From Stenotrophomonas sp. MMGLT7 (lineage in GTDB: Bacteria > Pseudomonadota > Gammaproteobacteria > Xanthomonadales > Xanthomonadaceae), in NCBI RefSeq assembly GCF_021168555.1, contig NZ_JAJOZS010000001.1, forward strand, positions 248,001 through 312,000: DNA of 64,000 nt. Reading direction: 5' to 3'. The notes under the pieces are model-generated. The model was not told the DNA's origin and made no database searches. It worked only from the letters and a program-made list of their open reading frames with translations. The translations under genes were made by a program, and so were the position numbers. Positions 8,366-17,804 of this stretch are shown here, in pieces (the first letter of the stretch is position 1; each line of letters starts with the position of its first letter).

Positions 8366-9361
8366 TCAGGCCTGCGCCGACAAGCCCCAGGCCTGCGCCG
8401 CCAGGGAGAACGAGCGCAGCCGCGCGGCGTGATCGTAGACGTTGGCGGTGAGCATCAGCTCGTCGGGCCGGTGCCGCTCGCAGAACGCGGCCATGCCGGC
8501 GGCGAGATCGTCGCCGTCGCCGAGCACGGTGCAGGCCAGCGCGCGTTCGACCCCGGCCTTCTCGTGCGGCTGCCAGAACGATTCGATGTCGTCGATCGGC
8601 GGCGGGATGCGGCCGGGGCGGCCGCGGCGCAGGTTGACGAAACTCTGCTGCTGGCTGGTGAACAGGCGCCGCGCCTCGTCCCGCGAGTCCGCGCCGACGA
8701 CGTTGAGCGCCAGCATCGCGTAGGGCGCGTCGCGGTACTGCGACGGCTTGAAGTCGCGGCGGTAGACCTCCAGTGCCTGGTCCATCGCGTCCGGGGCGAA
8801 GTGCGAGGCGAAGGCGAACGGCAGGCCCAGCGCGGCCGCCAGCTTGGCGCTGAACAGGCTGGAGCCCAGCAGCCACACCGGCACCTCGACGCCGGCGCCG
8901 GGCACGGCCTGGACCGCCTGCCCCGGCTGCGCCGGTTGGAAGTAGTGCAGCAGTTCCATCACGTCCTGCGGGAACTGCTCGGCGGCGTCGAAGTAGCGGC
9001 GCAGCGCACGCGCGGTGGCCTGGTCGGTACCCGGTGCGCGTCCCAGGCCCAGGTCGATGCGCCCCGGATACAGCGAGGCCAGCGTGCCGAACTGCTCGGC
9101 CACCTGCAGCGGCGAGTGGTTGGGCAGCATGATGCCGCCGGCCCCGACCCGGATCGTGCGGGTACCGCCGGCGACATGGCCGATCAGCACCGCGGTCGCG
9201 GCACTGGCGATACCCGGCATGTTGTGGTGCTCGGCCAGCCAGTAGCGGTGGTAGCCCAGGCCTTCGGCATGGCGGGCGAGATCGAGCATGTTGGCGAAGG
9301 CGCGCGGCGGATCGCTGCCTTCGTAGACCGGGGCGAGATCGAGGACGGACAAGGGGATCAT
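8366..9361 (-). CDS. LLM-class flavin-dependent oxidoreductase (luciferase-like)
   Basis: A 331-residue bacterial-luciferase-like TIM barrel of the single-component group (YhbW/MsnO8-like). Landmarks include [20 protein letters not shown] near residue 40, the flavin-contact stretch [15 protein letters not shown] and [11 protein letters not shown] near residue 105, and a C-terminal [12 protein letters not shown] strand. Such enzymes use FMNH2 and O2 on varied substrates; the substrate here is unknown. I choose the ATG at 9361, which has GGAAG six bases upstream, over the in-frame GTG at 9373 that lacks a ribosome site. A perfect REP hairpin lies about 150 bases upstream. Confidence 0.87.
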   Translation of the reverse strand: MIPLSVLDLAPVYEGSDPPRAFANMLDLARHAEGLGYHRYWLAEHHNMPGIASAATAVLIGHVAGGTRTIRVGAGGIMLPNHSPLQVAEQFGTLASLYPGRIDLGLGRAPGTDQATARALRRYFDAAEQFPQDVMELLHYFQPAQPGQAVQAVPGAGVEVPVWLLGSSLFSAKLAAALGLPFAFASHFAPDAMDQALEVYRRDFKPSQYRDAPYAMLALNVVGADSRDEARRLFTSQQQSFVNLRRGRPGRIPPPIDDIESFWQPHEKAGVERALACTVLGDGDDLAAGMAAFCERHRPDELMLTANVYDHAARLRSFSLAAQAWGLSAQA

Positions 9362-9509
9362 CGGTGCTTCCACAGGGTGAACCCGTTACAAGATGAGGAC
9401 GCCGGCCCGTGATTGCCAGTGCCGCGCCAGCGTTCAGGCGGATTCGGGGCGAACATGGTCCCGTGCAGCGGAGGCTCCCCTTGCCCCGAAGCTTCTTGTA
9501 GGAGCGGCT

Positions 9510-9577
9510 GTAGGAGCGACTTCAGTCGCGATGGGGCTTTCACGGTAAAGCCCCATCGCGACTGAAGTCGCTCCTAC
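9510..9577. repeat. Perfect REP hairpin (31-bp stems, 6-base loop)
   Basis: The sequence starting GTAGGAGCGACTTCAGTCGC is followed by its exact inverted copy ending GTCGCTCCTAC, with loop CACGGT; the stem continues through GATGGGGCTTT. The same arms recur at 52395-52462 and 58844-58908. This is a xanthomonad-type repetitive extragenic palindrome lying between the LLM gene start and the end of the spermidine-synthase-like gene. Confidence 0.9.
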
Positions 9578-9623
9578 CGGCGCTCCTGCGTGGGGACGAC
9601 GAAGCCGCTGCCCTGCGGCGCGA

Positions 9624-10400
9624 TCAGCGGTTCTGCAGCGCGGCGGCCAGCCGCGAGAAGCCGGAGGCGAGCTGCCAGCGCGCCCGCCACGGCAGGTTCG
9701 CCAGCACGGCATGCCAGTCCCGTGCCGGCCGCTCGCCATTCCAGGCGAACGCGACCTTGTTGCTCATGCGCGGCTCTTCCAGTACCAGCACGCGCCCGTC
9801 GAAGGCCCGTCGCATCCGCGCCAGGTGCCGGCGGGTGTCGGTCTCGTAGAGGTTGGTCGCCATCACCCCGGAGCCGGTCAGCGCGGTGCGGCAGGCGTCG
9901 TAGAACGCCTGGGTCGACAGCGCCGGCGGGATGCCGTGTGCGTCGTAGGCATCGACCAGCAGCAGGCCGTAGCGGGCCTGGCGCTGGCCGATCCAGCGCG
10001 CGCCATCGGCCAGTTCGACGCTCAGCCGCGCGTCGTCGTCGGGAATGCGGAACTCTTGCCGCAGCGCCAGCACGCCGGCGTCGCTCTCCGCCGCCTCGAT
10101 GCGCGTGCCGGCCAGGTGGCGGTAGCAGAACTTGGCCTGCGATCCGCCGCCCAGCCCGATGATGCCGATGCACGGCGGCCGCGGGTCGAACAGCAGGCCG
10201 GCGAGCATGGTGCGGGTATAGCCGACCTGCAGCACGTGCGGCCACCAGGTCAGCATCCGGCTCTGGGTGACCGCGCCCTCGAACTGCAGCGCGGTGTGGC
10301 GCCAGCCGCGGACGACGTAGGGCCGCCCGCCGGCGCCTTCCCCGCCGCCACGGGCGCGTGCCCCCGCGTCGGGGCGCCTGCCTTCGGCCGGACGGCTCAT
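9624..10400 (-). CDS. Spermidine-synthase-like SAM-fold protein
   Basis: A 258-residue protein with the polyamine-synthase Rossmann fold. It shows IGIIGLGGGSQAKF (nucleotide loop, about residues 85-98), an acidic ESDAGV at the end of strand beta-2, VELADGARW, and LLLVDAYDAHGIPP where spermidine synthases have their catalytic aspartate. Members without a SpeE N-terminal domain are often methyltransferase-like proteins of unknown substrate, so aminopropyl transfer is not assured. The start ATG overlaps the stop of the 5'-nucleotidase gene (ATGA), so it is translationally coupled as the last gene of a nadK / nucleotidase cluster. A longer frame upstream is excluded by that coupling. Confidence 0.75.
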   Translation of the reverse strand: MSRPAEGRRPDAGARARGGGEGAGGRPYVVRGWRHTALQFEGAVTQSRMLTWWPHVLQVGYTRTMLAGLLFDPRPPCIGIIGLGGGSQAKFCYRHLAGTRIEAAESDAGVLALRQEFRIPDDDARLSVELADGARWIGQRQARYGLLLVDAYDAHGIPPALSTQAFYDACRTALTGSGVMATNLYETDTRRHLARMRRAFDGRVLVLEEPRMSNKVAFAWNGERPARDWHAVLANLPWRARWQLASGFSRLAAALQNR

Positions 10401-11359
10401 GCCTTGGGCGGATCGTTGGCCACGCCGTGCGGCACGTGGCCGGCGGCGACGTGCAGGCGGGCGCTGTCGATGTTGTGCTGGGAGTCGTCGAAGAAGATGT
10501 CCGCGCCGAACACCTCCAGGAACGGGCCCTTGTGGCGGCCGCCCAGGAACAGCGCCTCGTCCAGGCGCACGCCCCATTCGCGCAGGGTGCGGATCACCCG
10601 CTCGTGCGCGGGCGCCGAACGCGCGGTCACCAGCGCGGTGCGGATCGGTGACTGCCCGCCGGCCGGGAACGCGGCCTGCAGCTGGTGCAGCGCCGCCAGG
10701 AAACTGCGGAACGGGCCGCCGCTGAGCGGCTCGCGGGCGCGCTCGCGCTCGTGCCGGCCGAACGCCTCCACCCCCTGCTCGCGCGAGATGCGCTCGCTCT
10801 CGTCGCCGAAGATCACCGCGTCGCCGTCGAAGGCGATGCGCAGTTGCGTGGACAGCGCGCCGCGCTCGATCTCGCCCACCGCGGCGGCCGCGGCGGCGGC
10901 GCGCTCGTCCGGCGAAGGCGGCAGCAACGTGGCCGCGGCGATGCCGTTGGCCAGTGCCTGTCGCACCGATTCCGGGTTGGCCGACAGGAACAGGTCGGTG
11001 CCGAACGGCTTGACGTAGGGCCAGGTGGCCTCGCCGGAGGTGAAGGTGGCGCGGACGATGCCCAGGCCGTAGTGCTCGATCGAGTTGAAGATGCGCAGCC
11101 CGGTGTCGGCCGAGTTGCGCGAGAGCAGGATCACCTCCACCCGCGGCGCATCGGCCGGCGCGCCCTCGTTGAGCGCCAGCAGCTTGCGCACCACCGGGAA
11201 GGCGATGCCCGGCTCGAGGATGTCGTCCTCGTGCTCGCGCTGGTAGTCGGCATAGGCGTCCACCCCGTCGCGCTCGAACAGCGCGTGGCCCTCCTCCAGG
11301 TCGAACAGGGCGCGCGAAGTCACGGCAACGGTGAGCAGGCGTGGCGTGTTGTCGGACAT
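10397..11359 (-). CDS. Cytosolic 5'-nucleotidase (5'-NT type I-like)
   Basis: A 320-residue protein matching the bacterial family annotated as 5'-nucleotidase, a HAD-like phosphatase fold related to cytosolic 5'-nucleotidase I. Conserved stretches are LTVAVTSRALFDLEEGHALF at the N-terminus, VILLSRNSADTGLRIFNSI, FGTDLFLSANPESV, LRIAFDGDAVIFGDESE with the catalytic-type DGD, and FFDDSQHNIDSA near the end. It should dephosphorylate nucleoside monophosphates in the cytoplasm. The chosen ATG at 11359 begins MSDNTPRLLTVAV. The frame stays open upstream only because a heptanucleotide repeat there encodes PIPNPQS units. It ends in a four-base overlap with the following gene. Confidence 0.82.
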   Translation of the reverse strand: MSDNTPRLLTVAVTSRALFDLEEGHALFERDGVDAYADYQREHEDDILEPGIAFPVVRKLLALNEGAPADAPRVEVILLSRNSADTGLRIFNSIEHYGLGIVRATFTSGEATWPYVKPFGTDLFLSANPESVRQALANGIAAATLLPPSPDERAAAAAAAVGEIERGALSTQLRIAFDGDAVIFGDESERISREQGVEAFGRHERERAREPLSGGPFRSFLAALHQLQAAFPAGGQSPIRTALVTARSAPAHERVIRTLREWGVRLDEALFLGGRHKGPFLEVFGADIFFDDSQHNIDSARLHVAAGHVPHGVANDPPKA

Positions 11360-11364
11360 AGGCA

Positions 11365-11513
11365 GGGATTGGGGATTGGGGATTGGGGATTGGGGATTGG
11401 GGATTGGGGATTGGGGATTGGGGATTGGGGCAAGGCTATCGGCTTGGCGACGCCATGCAAGAGACGCCCAGTATGCCGCTTTTGCCAATCCCGAATCCCC
11501 AATCACGAATCCC
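11365..11513. repeat. GGGGATT heptanucleotide tandem array with partial inverted copy
   Basis: Bases 11365-11430 hold about nine and a half copies of GGGGATT, eight of them perfect and contiguous (11371-11426). About 55 bases further on, 11487-11513 carries the complementary pattern AATCCCGAATCCCC-AATCACGAATCCC, so the two can form a long imperfect hairpin. The array starts six bases upstream of the 5'-nucleotidase ATG, and the G-rich strand is the template strand for both flanking genes. Short G/A/T-rich repeats of this kind occur between genes in xanthomonads. Confidence 0.92.
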
Positions 11514-11518
11514 GGCAC

Positions 11519-12307
11519 TCAAACCGTGAACTGCTCGCTGATGATGCGTTCTTCCAGGTTGTGCTCCGGGTCGAACAGCAGCGTCACCTGGCGGTCGCGG
11601 GACTCGCGGATGGTCACCTCGATCACGTCGCGGGTCTCGTGCGAGTCGGCGGTGACGCTGACCGGGCGCTTGTACGGATCGAGCACCTGCATGCGGAACT
11701 CGGTCTCGGCCTTGACGATGGCGCCGCGCCAGCGCCGCGGCCGGTACGGCGCGATCGGGGTGAGCGCCAGCACGTGCGAACCCAGCGGCAGGATCGGGCC
11801 GTAGGCCGAATAGTTGTAGGCGGTGCTGCCGGCCGGGGTCGACACCAGCACGCCGTCGCACATCAGCTCGTCCACCCGGGTCTGGCCGTTGAGGTCGATG
11901 CGGATGTGCGCCGCCTGCCGCGTCTGCCGCAGCAGCGACACCTCGTTGTAGGCCAGCGAACCGGTGGTGGTGCCCGATTCGGTCAGCGCCAGCATCTCCA
12001 GCGGGCGCAGGTGCGCCGGCTCGGCCAGCGCCAGCCGCTGCGGCAGGTCGTCCTCGCGGTACTGGTTCATCAGGAAGCCCACCGTGCCCAGCTTCATCCC
12101 GAACACCGGCTTGCCGAGCATGCCGTAGCGGTGCAGGGTCTGCAGCATGAAGCCGTCGCCGCCGAGCGGACAGATCACGTCGGCATCCTGCGGGCTGTGG
12201 TGCCCGTAGCGCAGGCGCATCTGTTCCAGCGCCTGCTGGGCGACGGTGATGCTGCTGGCCAGGAAGGCGATGCGGGGAGTGGCGGAAAGCGACGGCAAGG
12301 GGCTCAT
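11519..12307 (-). CDS. nadK: NAD kinase
   Basis: A 262-residue NAD kinase (ATP + NAD to NADP). It has the GGDG motif in [11 protein letters not shown] near residue 46, the substrate-site NE in LAYNEVSLL, and the catalytic-fold motif [21 protein letters not shown] near residue 150. The length fits compact proteobacterial enzymes. The ATG at 12307 starts MSPLPSLS; the frame upstream is open only through repeat-rich intergenic DNA. It is followed on the same strand, across 159 bases including the GGGGATT array, by the 5'-nucleotidase gene, so a nucleotide-metabolism operon is plausible. Confidence 0.93.
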   Translation of the reverse strand: MSPLPSLSATPRIAFLASSITVAQQALEQMRLRYGHHSPQDADVICPLGGDGFMLQTLHRYGMLGKPVFGMKLGTVGFLMNQYREDDLPQRLALAEPAHLRPLEMLALTESGTTTGSLAYNEVSLLRQTRQAAHIRIDLNGQTRVDELMCDGVLVSTPAGSTAYNYSAYGPILPLGSHVLALTPIAPYRPRRWRGAIVKAETEFRMQVLDPYKRPVSVTADSHETRDVIEVTIRESRDRQVTLLFDPEHNLEERIISEQFTV

Positions 12308-12502
12308 GCGCCGATCATAACCGCAGCGGCCGATGGACGAACCAGGGAGCGGCCCCGGACCGCGGGATGCCGGCCGATCCTGTCCTCCAGACCCACTCAG
12401 CGGCGGGCCAGGGCCCCACCCCATGCAGATCTTCGCGGATTGCATTGGGTGGACTTGGCCCACCACGCCGGCGCGCCCCGGACGGCCATGCGTGCGTCAT
12501 GC

Positions 12503-12558
12503 GGCGGGCCGAGGCCCGCCCTACGCCGCCCGGCAGTCGACGAAGAACCGACTGCCGG
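12503..12558. repeat. Two GC-rich hairpins between gdhB and nadK
   Basis: The 283-base gap 12308-12590 holds no gene. Two inverted repeats stand out: GGCGGGCC-GA-GGCCCGCC at 12503-12520 and CCGGCAGTCG / CGACTGCCGG at 12530-12558 with a nine-base loop. Further GGGCCC blocks follow to about 12581. They lie just downstream of the glutamate dehydrogenase stop on the minus strand and could end its transcript, although there is no T-run. Confidence 0.55.
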
Positions 12559-12590
12559 GCCGGGCCCGCAAGACGGGCCCGATCATGCGG

Positions 12591-15500
12591 CTACGCGCCG
12601 TGTGCGGCCAGTTGCCCCAGGCGCTGCACCGCCACCGACACGGTCGGGTAGTCCAGCGTCTTCTGCGTCGCCAGATCCTGCAGCATCGCCAGGGTGAAGC
12701 GCAGGCTGGTGTCGTCGCGCTGCATCCACTGCGACACCTTGTCCTCGGCGTCGCTCCCGGGCATCGACAGCACCTGCCCGGTGAGGGTGCGCTGGTGCGC
12801 GGTCAGTTCGTCGCGCAGCACGCCGCGGGCGATGGCGTGCCAGCGTCCGTCCACCTGCAGCGCGTCGATCTGCTCGAACAGCCACGGCAGCTGCAGCGCG
12901 TCGCCCAGGCGGAAATGCACCTTGGACACCTCCACCGGCCTGAGCTTGCGCGTGCGTGCCAGTTCGATGATGTCGAAGGCCGGAGCCAGGTAGCGCAGTT
13001 CCGCCAGCTGCTGCGCCAGCGACGGCGGCAGGCCCTTGTCCTTCCACTCCTGCACGTTGGCCTCGTAGACCGGCCGCTGCGCATCGGACAGCACCCCGGA
13101 CGCGGTGCGGATCTCGTTGAACGGGGCGTGGTAGCGCTCCACCGCGGTGGTGATGCCCGGCATCGCGCCGGGGCGGAACAGCAGCCAGCGCACGAACGAG
13201 CGCTGCAGCTTCCAGATCACCTCCAGCGCATCGATCTGCACGCTCTCGGGCACCGTGCCGTCGAGCGCGTCGATCTGCGCCCACAGTGCCCGCGCGTCCA
13301 GCGTCTCGCGGCTGATGGTGTAGGCCTTGGCGACCTCGCCGATGCTGCGGCCGGTGTCCTCCTGCATCCGCATCAGGAAGGTCGAGCCCATGCGGTTGAT
13401 GGTGGCGTTGGTCACCGCGGTGGCGATGATCTCGCGCTTCAGGCGGTGCCGCTCCATCGCCGCGGCGTACTTCTTCTGCAGCGGGTGCGGGAAGTAGCGC
13501 AGCAGCTCCTTGGACAGGTACGGGTCCTCGGGCACGTCCGATTCCAGCAGCTGCTGGAACGCCACCAGCTTGGAATAGGACAGCAGCACCGACAGTTCCG
13601 GCCGGGTCAGGCCCAGTCCGCGCGCCTTGCGCGAGGAGATCTCGGCGTCGGACGGCAGGTACTCGATCTGCCGGTCCAGCAGGCCCTGCTTCTCCAGGGT
13701 GCGGATGAAGTGCTGCTTGGCCCCCAGGCGCTTGACGCTCATGCGCTCCATCAGGCTGATGGCCTGGTTCTGCCGGTAGTTGTCCCACAGCACCAGGTCG
13801 CCGACCTCGTCGGTCATCGACGCCAGCAGCCTGTTGCGCGCCTCGTAGCTCAGCTTGCCGGCCTGCACCACGTCGTTGAGCAGGATCTTGATGTTGACCT
13901 CGTGGTCGGAGGTGTCCACGCCGGCGGAGTTGTCGATGAAGTCGGTGTTGAGCAGCACGCCGTTCAGCGCCGCCTCGATGCGGCCGAGCTGGGTCAGGCC
14001 CAGGTTGCCGCCCTCGCCCACCACCTTGCAGCGCAGCTCGCCGCCGTTGACGCGCAGCGCGTTGTTGGCACGGTCGCCGACATCGGCGTGGCTTTCGCCG
14101 GAGGACTTGACGTAGGTGCCGATGCCGCCGTTCCAGAACAGGTCCACCGGCGCGCGCAGGATGGCGCTCATCAGTTCGTTGGGCGAGAGCTGCTTCACGT
14201 CCTCGCCCAGCCCCAGCGCCTCGCGCACCGGCGCGCTGACCTCGATGGCCTTGAGCGTGCGCGGATACACCCCGCCGCCCTTGCTGATCAGCTTGGCGTC
14301 GTAGTCGGCCCAGCTGGAGCGCGGCAGCTTGAACAGGCGCTCGCGCTCGGCGAAGGACACGGCCGCATCCGGGCTCGGGTCGAGGAAGATGTGGCGGTGG
14401 TCGAAGGCGGCCAGCAGGCGGGTGTGCCGCGACAGCAGCATGCCGTTGCCGAACACGTCGCCGGACATGTCGCCGATGCCGACGCAGGTGAAGTCCTGGC
14501 TCTGGCAGTCGCGGCCGAGCGCGCGGAAGTGGCGCTTGACCGACTCCCAGGCGCCGCGCGCAGTGATGCCCATGCCCTTGTGGTCGTAGCCGACCGAGCC
14601 GCCGGAGGCGAAGGCGTCGCCCAGCCAGAAGCCATGGTCCAGCGCTAGCCCGTTGGCGATGTCGGAGAAGGTCGCCGTGCCCTTGTCGGCGGCGACCACC
14701 AGGTAGGGATCGTCCTGGTCGTGGCGCACCACGTCGCGCGGCGGCACGATCGCGCCGCCGACGATGTTGTCGGTGATGTCCAGCAGGCCCTGGATGAACA
14801 GCTTGTAGCAGGCGATGCCCTCGGCCAGCACGGCGTCGCGGTCGCCGCCGGCGGGCGGGCGCTTGACGAAGAAGCCGCCCTTGGCCCCCACCGGCACGAT
14901 CACCGTGTTCTTGACCATCTGCGCCTTGACCAGGCCCAGCACCTCGGTGCGGAAGTCCTCGCGCCGGTCCGACCAGCGCAGGCCGCCGCGCGCCACCGCG
15001 CCGAAGCGCAGGTGCACGCCTTCGACGCGCGGGCTGTAGACGAAGATCTCGCGGTACGGGCGCGGCTTGGGCAGGTCAGGCACCTTGGCCGAATCGAACT
15101 TGAAGGCGATGCAGTGGCCCGGCAGGCCATCCTTGCCGGTCTGGTAGTAGCTGGTGCGCAGGGTCGCGTCGATCGCCCCCTTGAAGCTGCGCAGGATGCG
15201 GTCCTCGTCCAGGCTGGAGACGCGGTCGAGCAGCTTGATCAGCGCGCCGCGGGCGGCGTCCATCTGCGCCTGGCGGTCGGCGCCGCGGGCGGCGATCACC
15301 GGCTCCAGCGCCTTCAGCGTGGCCTCGTCGCCGGCGGCCAGGATGCCCAGCTGCAGGCGCAGGCGCTGCTGGCCTTCGGCGATCTGCTTGCGCGACTCGC
15401 TGCCGGTGGCCGGATCGAAGCGCGCCTCGAACAGCTCCACCAGCAGCCGCGCCAGCAGCGGGTAGCGCAGGAACGTGGCCTCCACGTAGCTCTGCGAGAA

Positions 15501-17564
15501 CGGCACCCCCGTCTGCAGCAGGTACTTGCAGTAGCCGCGCAGCACCGCCACCTGGCGCCAGTGCAGCGCCGCCGCCAGCACCAGCCGGTTGAAGCCGTCG
15601 TTCTCGGCGTCGCCGTGCCAGACCCGGGCGAAGGCCTCGCCGAAGGCGGCATCGACGCTGGCGGCGTCGATCGCGCCGGCGGCCGATTCGACCTCGAAGT
15701 CCTGGACGTAGACCGGCGCCTGGCCGACCTGCAGCCGGTACGGGCGCTCGGAGATCACCCGCAGGCCCATGTTCTCCATCATCGGCATCGCGTCGGACAG
15801 CGGGATGTCGTCCAGCTGCCGGTACAGCTTCAGGCGCAGGCCGTCGATGCCGTCGCGCCTGACCGCCTGCAGGCTCAGCCGCAGGTCGTCCGGGCCGGTC
15901 AGCGCGGCCAGGTTCTCCACGTCGTTGGCGGCCGCCTCGACCGTGGAATCCTCCAGGTAGCCGGCCGGCAGCGCACGGCCGAAGCCGGACGCCAGGCGCA
16001 GGCCGTCGCGCTCGCCGTGGCGGGCCACCAGCGTCTCGCGCAGGTCGTCGTGCCAGTTGCGAAGCAGGTGCGCCAGGCGCGACTCCAGCTCGGTGGTGTC
16101 GAACTCCAGCACCTCGCCCGGCTTGGGACGGACGATCAGGTGCAGCTGCGCCAGCGGCGACTCGCCCAGCACCACGCTGGAGTCGATGTACTCGCCGTGC
16201 AGGGCCTCCTTGAGCAGCGACTCGATGCGCAGGCGCACATCGGTGTTGAAGCGGTCGCGCGGAATGTAGGCCAGCGCGGAAATGAAGCGGCCGTACTTGT
16301 CGCGGCGCAGGAACAGGCGGCTGCGCACGCGCTCCTGCAGGCTCAGCACGCCCATCGCGGTGCGGTACAGCTCCTCCTCGTTTGACTGGAACAGCTCCTC
16401 GCGCGGCAGCGTCTCCAGGATGTGCCGCAGAGTCTTGCCGCTGTGGCTGCTGGGGGCCAGGCCGGACTTGCTCATGACGTAGTCGTGGCGCTGGCGCACC
16501 AGCGGGATCTCCCACGGGCGGCGGGTGTAGGCGCTGGAGGTGAACATGCCCAGGAAGCGCTGCTCGCCGACGATGCGGCCGCGGGCGTCGAACTCCAGCA
16601 CGCCGATGTAGTCCATGTAGCCGCTGCGGTGCACGTGCGAGCGGGCATTGGTCTTGGTGATGATCAGCGCATCGTGCACGCCGGCGCCCTGGCTCAGCCC
16701 CTGCGCGGCCAGGCTTTCCACCGGCCGCCGCGCCGAGGCGCGCTCGCGCATCAGTCCCAGGCCGCTGCTCTCGATCGGCGCCAGCACCTCCACCCGGCCG
16801 TCCTTCTCCACCCGGTACTCGCGGTAGCCGAACAGGGCGAAATGGTCGGCCGCCGCCCAGCGCAGGAACTCCTGCGCCTCGCGGCGGGCGGCGTCGTCCA
16901 CCGGCATGCGGCGGGTGGCCAGGTCCTCGGCCAGCGCCAGCAGCCTCTCGCGCATGGCGCTCCAGTCCTGCACGATCACGCGCACGTCGGCGAGCACCTT
17001 GCGCACCGCCGTCTCGATCCGCGCCATCTCCTCGGCCGGCTGGCGATCGATCTCCAGCAGCATCAGCGATTCGGACTTGCCCTCGCCGATGGCGGCGAGC
17101 TTGCCGGCCTTGTCGCGGGCAATGCGCAGGACCGGGTGCCCCAGCACCTGCACGCCGATCCCCAGCTCGGACAGCACCATGCTGACCGAGTCCACCAGGA
17201 ACGGCATGTCGTCGTTGGCGATCTGCAGCACGGTGTGCGGCGAATCCCAGCCGTCGGCCTTGAGGGTGGGATTGAACACCCGGACCTTGGCGCTGCCGGG
17301 CTTGCGGGTGCGCACGAACTCGAGCATGTCCGCCGCCATCGCGGCCCATTCGGCCACCGAATGGTGCGGGAACTCGTCGCCCTCCATGCGCCGGTAGAAA
17401 TCGGCGGCGAACGCCACCGCCTGCGGCTGCTGGGATGCCGGATAGCGCTTGCGCAGGGCGGCGTAGATGGATTCGAGCGAGAAATCTGCTGGGAGCGGGT
17501 CGTTGTTCGAGGAGACCTTCCTGGCTGCGGTTTTTGCCGGTTTCACGACTTTGGTGGGTTTCAT
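12591..17564 (-). CDS. gdhB: NAD-specific glutamate dehydrogenase, large (about 180 kDa) type
   Basis: A 1657-residue enzyme of the large NAD-GDH family that catabolises glutamate to 2-oxoglutarate and ammonia. The N-terminal half (about residues 30-700) holds the ACT-like regulatory segments. The catalytic GDH core follows, with RGGLRWSDRREDFRTEVLGL, PVGAKGGFF carrying the conserved lysine, GNGMLLSRHTRLLAAFDHRH, the nucleotide region GEGGNLGLTQLGRIEAAL and DNSAGVDTSDHEVN. A roughly 350-residue helical C-terminus follows. Length matches the Pseudomonas/Xanthomonas enzymes (about 1600-1660). I start at the ATG at 17564 (MKPTKVVKPAKT), since the frame beyond it runs into the divergent tetR control region. 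It is monocistronic as far as visible. Confidence 0.95.
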   Translation of the reverse strand: MKPTKVVKPAKTAARKVSSNNDPLPADFSLESIYAALRKRYPASQQPQAVAFAADFYRRMEGDEFPHHSVAEWAAMAADMLEFVRTRKPGSAKVRVFNPTLKADGWDSPHTVLQIANDDMPFLVDSVSMVLSELGIGVQVLGHPVLRIARDKAGKLAAIGEGKSESLMLLEIDRQPAEEMARIETAVRKVLADVRVIVQDWSAMRERLLALAEDLATRRMPVDDAARREAQEFLRWAAADHFALFGYREYRVEKDGRVEVLAPIESSGLGLMRERASARRPVESLAAQGLSQGAGVHDALIITKTNARSHVHRSGYMDYIGVLEFDARGRIVGEQRFLGMFTSSAYTRRPWEIPLVRQRHDYVMSKSGLAPSSHSGKTLRHILETLPREELFQSNEEELYRTAMGVLSLQERVRSRLFLRRDKYGRFISALAYIPRDRFNTDVRLRIESLLKEALHGEYIDSSVVLGESPLAQLHLIVRPKPGEVLEFDTTELESRLAHLLRNWHDDLRETLVARHGERDGLRLASGFGRALPAGYLEDSTVEAAANDVENLAALTGPDDLRLSLQAVRRDGIDGLRLKLYRQLDDIPLSDAMPMMENMGLRVISERPYRLQVGQAPVYVQDFEVESAAGAIDAASVDAAFGEAFARVWHGDAENDGFNRLVLAAALHWRQVAVLRGYCKYLLQTGVPFSQSYVEATFLRYPLLARLLVELFEARFDPATGSESRKQIAEGQQRLRLQLGILAAGDEATLKALEPVIAARGADRQAQMDAARGALIKLLDRVSSLDEDRILRSFKGAIDATLRTSYYQTGKDGLPGHCIAFKFDSAKVPDLPKPRPYREIFVYSPRVEGVHLRFGAVARGGLRWSDRREDFRTEVLGLVKAQMVKNTVIVPVGAKGGFFVKRPPAGGDRDAVLAEGIACYKLFIQGLLDITDNIVGGAIVPPRDVVRHDQDDPYLVVAADKGTATFSDIANGLALDHGFWLGDAFASGGSVGYDHKGMGITARGAWESVKRHFRALGRDCQSQDFTCVGIGDMSGDVFGNGMLLSRHTRLLAAFDHRHIFLDPSPDAAVSFAERERLFKLPRSSWADYDAKLISKGGGVYPRTLKAIEVSAPVREALGLGEDVKQLSPNELMSAILRAPVDLFWNGGIGTYVKSSGESHADVGDRANNALRVNGGELRCKVVGEGGNLGLTQLGRIEAALNGVLLNTDFIDNSAGVDTSDHEVNIKILLNDVVQAGKLSYEARNRLLASMTDEVGDLVLWDNYRQNQAISLMERMSVKRLGAKQHFIRTLEKQGLLDRQIEYLPSDAEISSRKARGLGLTRPELSVLLSYSKLVAFQQLLESDVPEDPYLSKELLRYFPHPLQKKYAAAMERHRLKREIIATAVTNATINRMGSTFLMRMQEDTGRSIGEVAKAYTISRETLDARALWAQIDALDGTVPESVQIDALEVIWKLQRSFVRWLLFRPGAMPGITTAVERYHAPFNEIRTASGVLSDAQRPVYEANVQEWKDKGLPPSLAQQLAELRYLAPAFDIIELARTRKLRPVEVSKVHFRLGDALQLPWLFEQIDALQVDGRWHAIARGVLRDELTAHQRTLTGQVLSMPGSDAEDKVSQWMQRDDTSLRFTLAMLQDLATQKTLDYPTVSVAVQRLGQLAAHGA

Positions 17565-17766
17565 GACGGAGCGTCGAGGTGCCCGATTGGAAAACCTGAA
17601 TTGTAGCCCCGCGCTCCTTTTTCTCCGTGCTGCACAGCGCAAACGAGGCGCCGCAGTTGCTGCTCCGTTCAAGCACGGGCAGCGGCCATCGCCGCCGCGC
17701 GGGCACCGCGGCCGGCCGGCGATGGCGGATGCCGCCACGAGTCCCCGCGGATGTGGCCGAGGGCAC

Positions 17767-17798
17767 TGTTTAAATTCTAAACTGGACGGTATAGTCCA
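17767..17798 (+). promoter_or_regulatory. Promoter/operator of the tetR-RND efflux operon
   Basis: A -10-like TATAGT (17790-17795) has a weak TGTTTA 17 bases upstream. The -10 sits inside a 16-base palindrome TGGAC-N6-GTCCA (17783-17798), a plausible binding site for the TetR regulator encoded next. Transcription would start about 17802-17805, at or next to the tetR ATG at 17805, so the message is probably leaderless. Confidence 0.55.
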
Positions 17799-17804
17799 CG
17801 CTTC

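Noticed and set aside
11365-11430. GGGGATT array as a CRISPR or coding repeat (PIPNPQS)
   Set aside because: The unit is 7 bases with no spacers, so it is not CRISPR. The PIPNPQS reading lies upstream of the conserved nucleotidase start and has no ribosome site.
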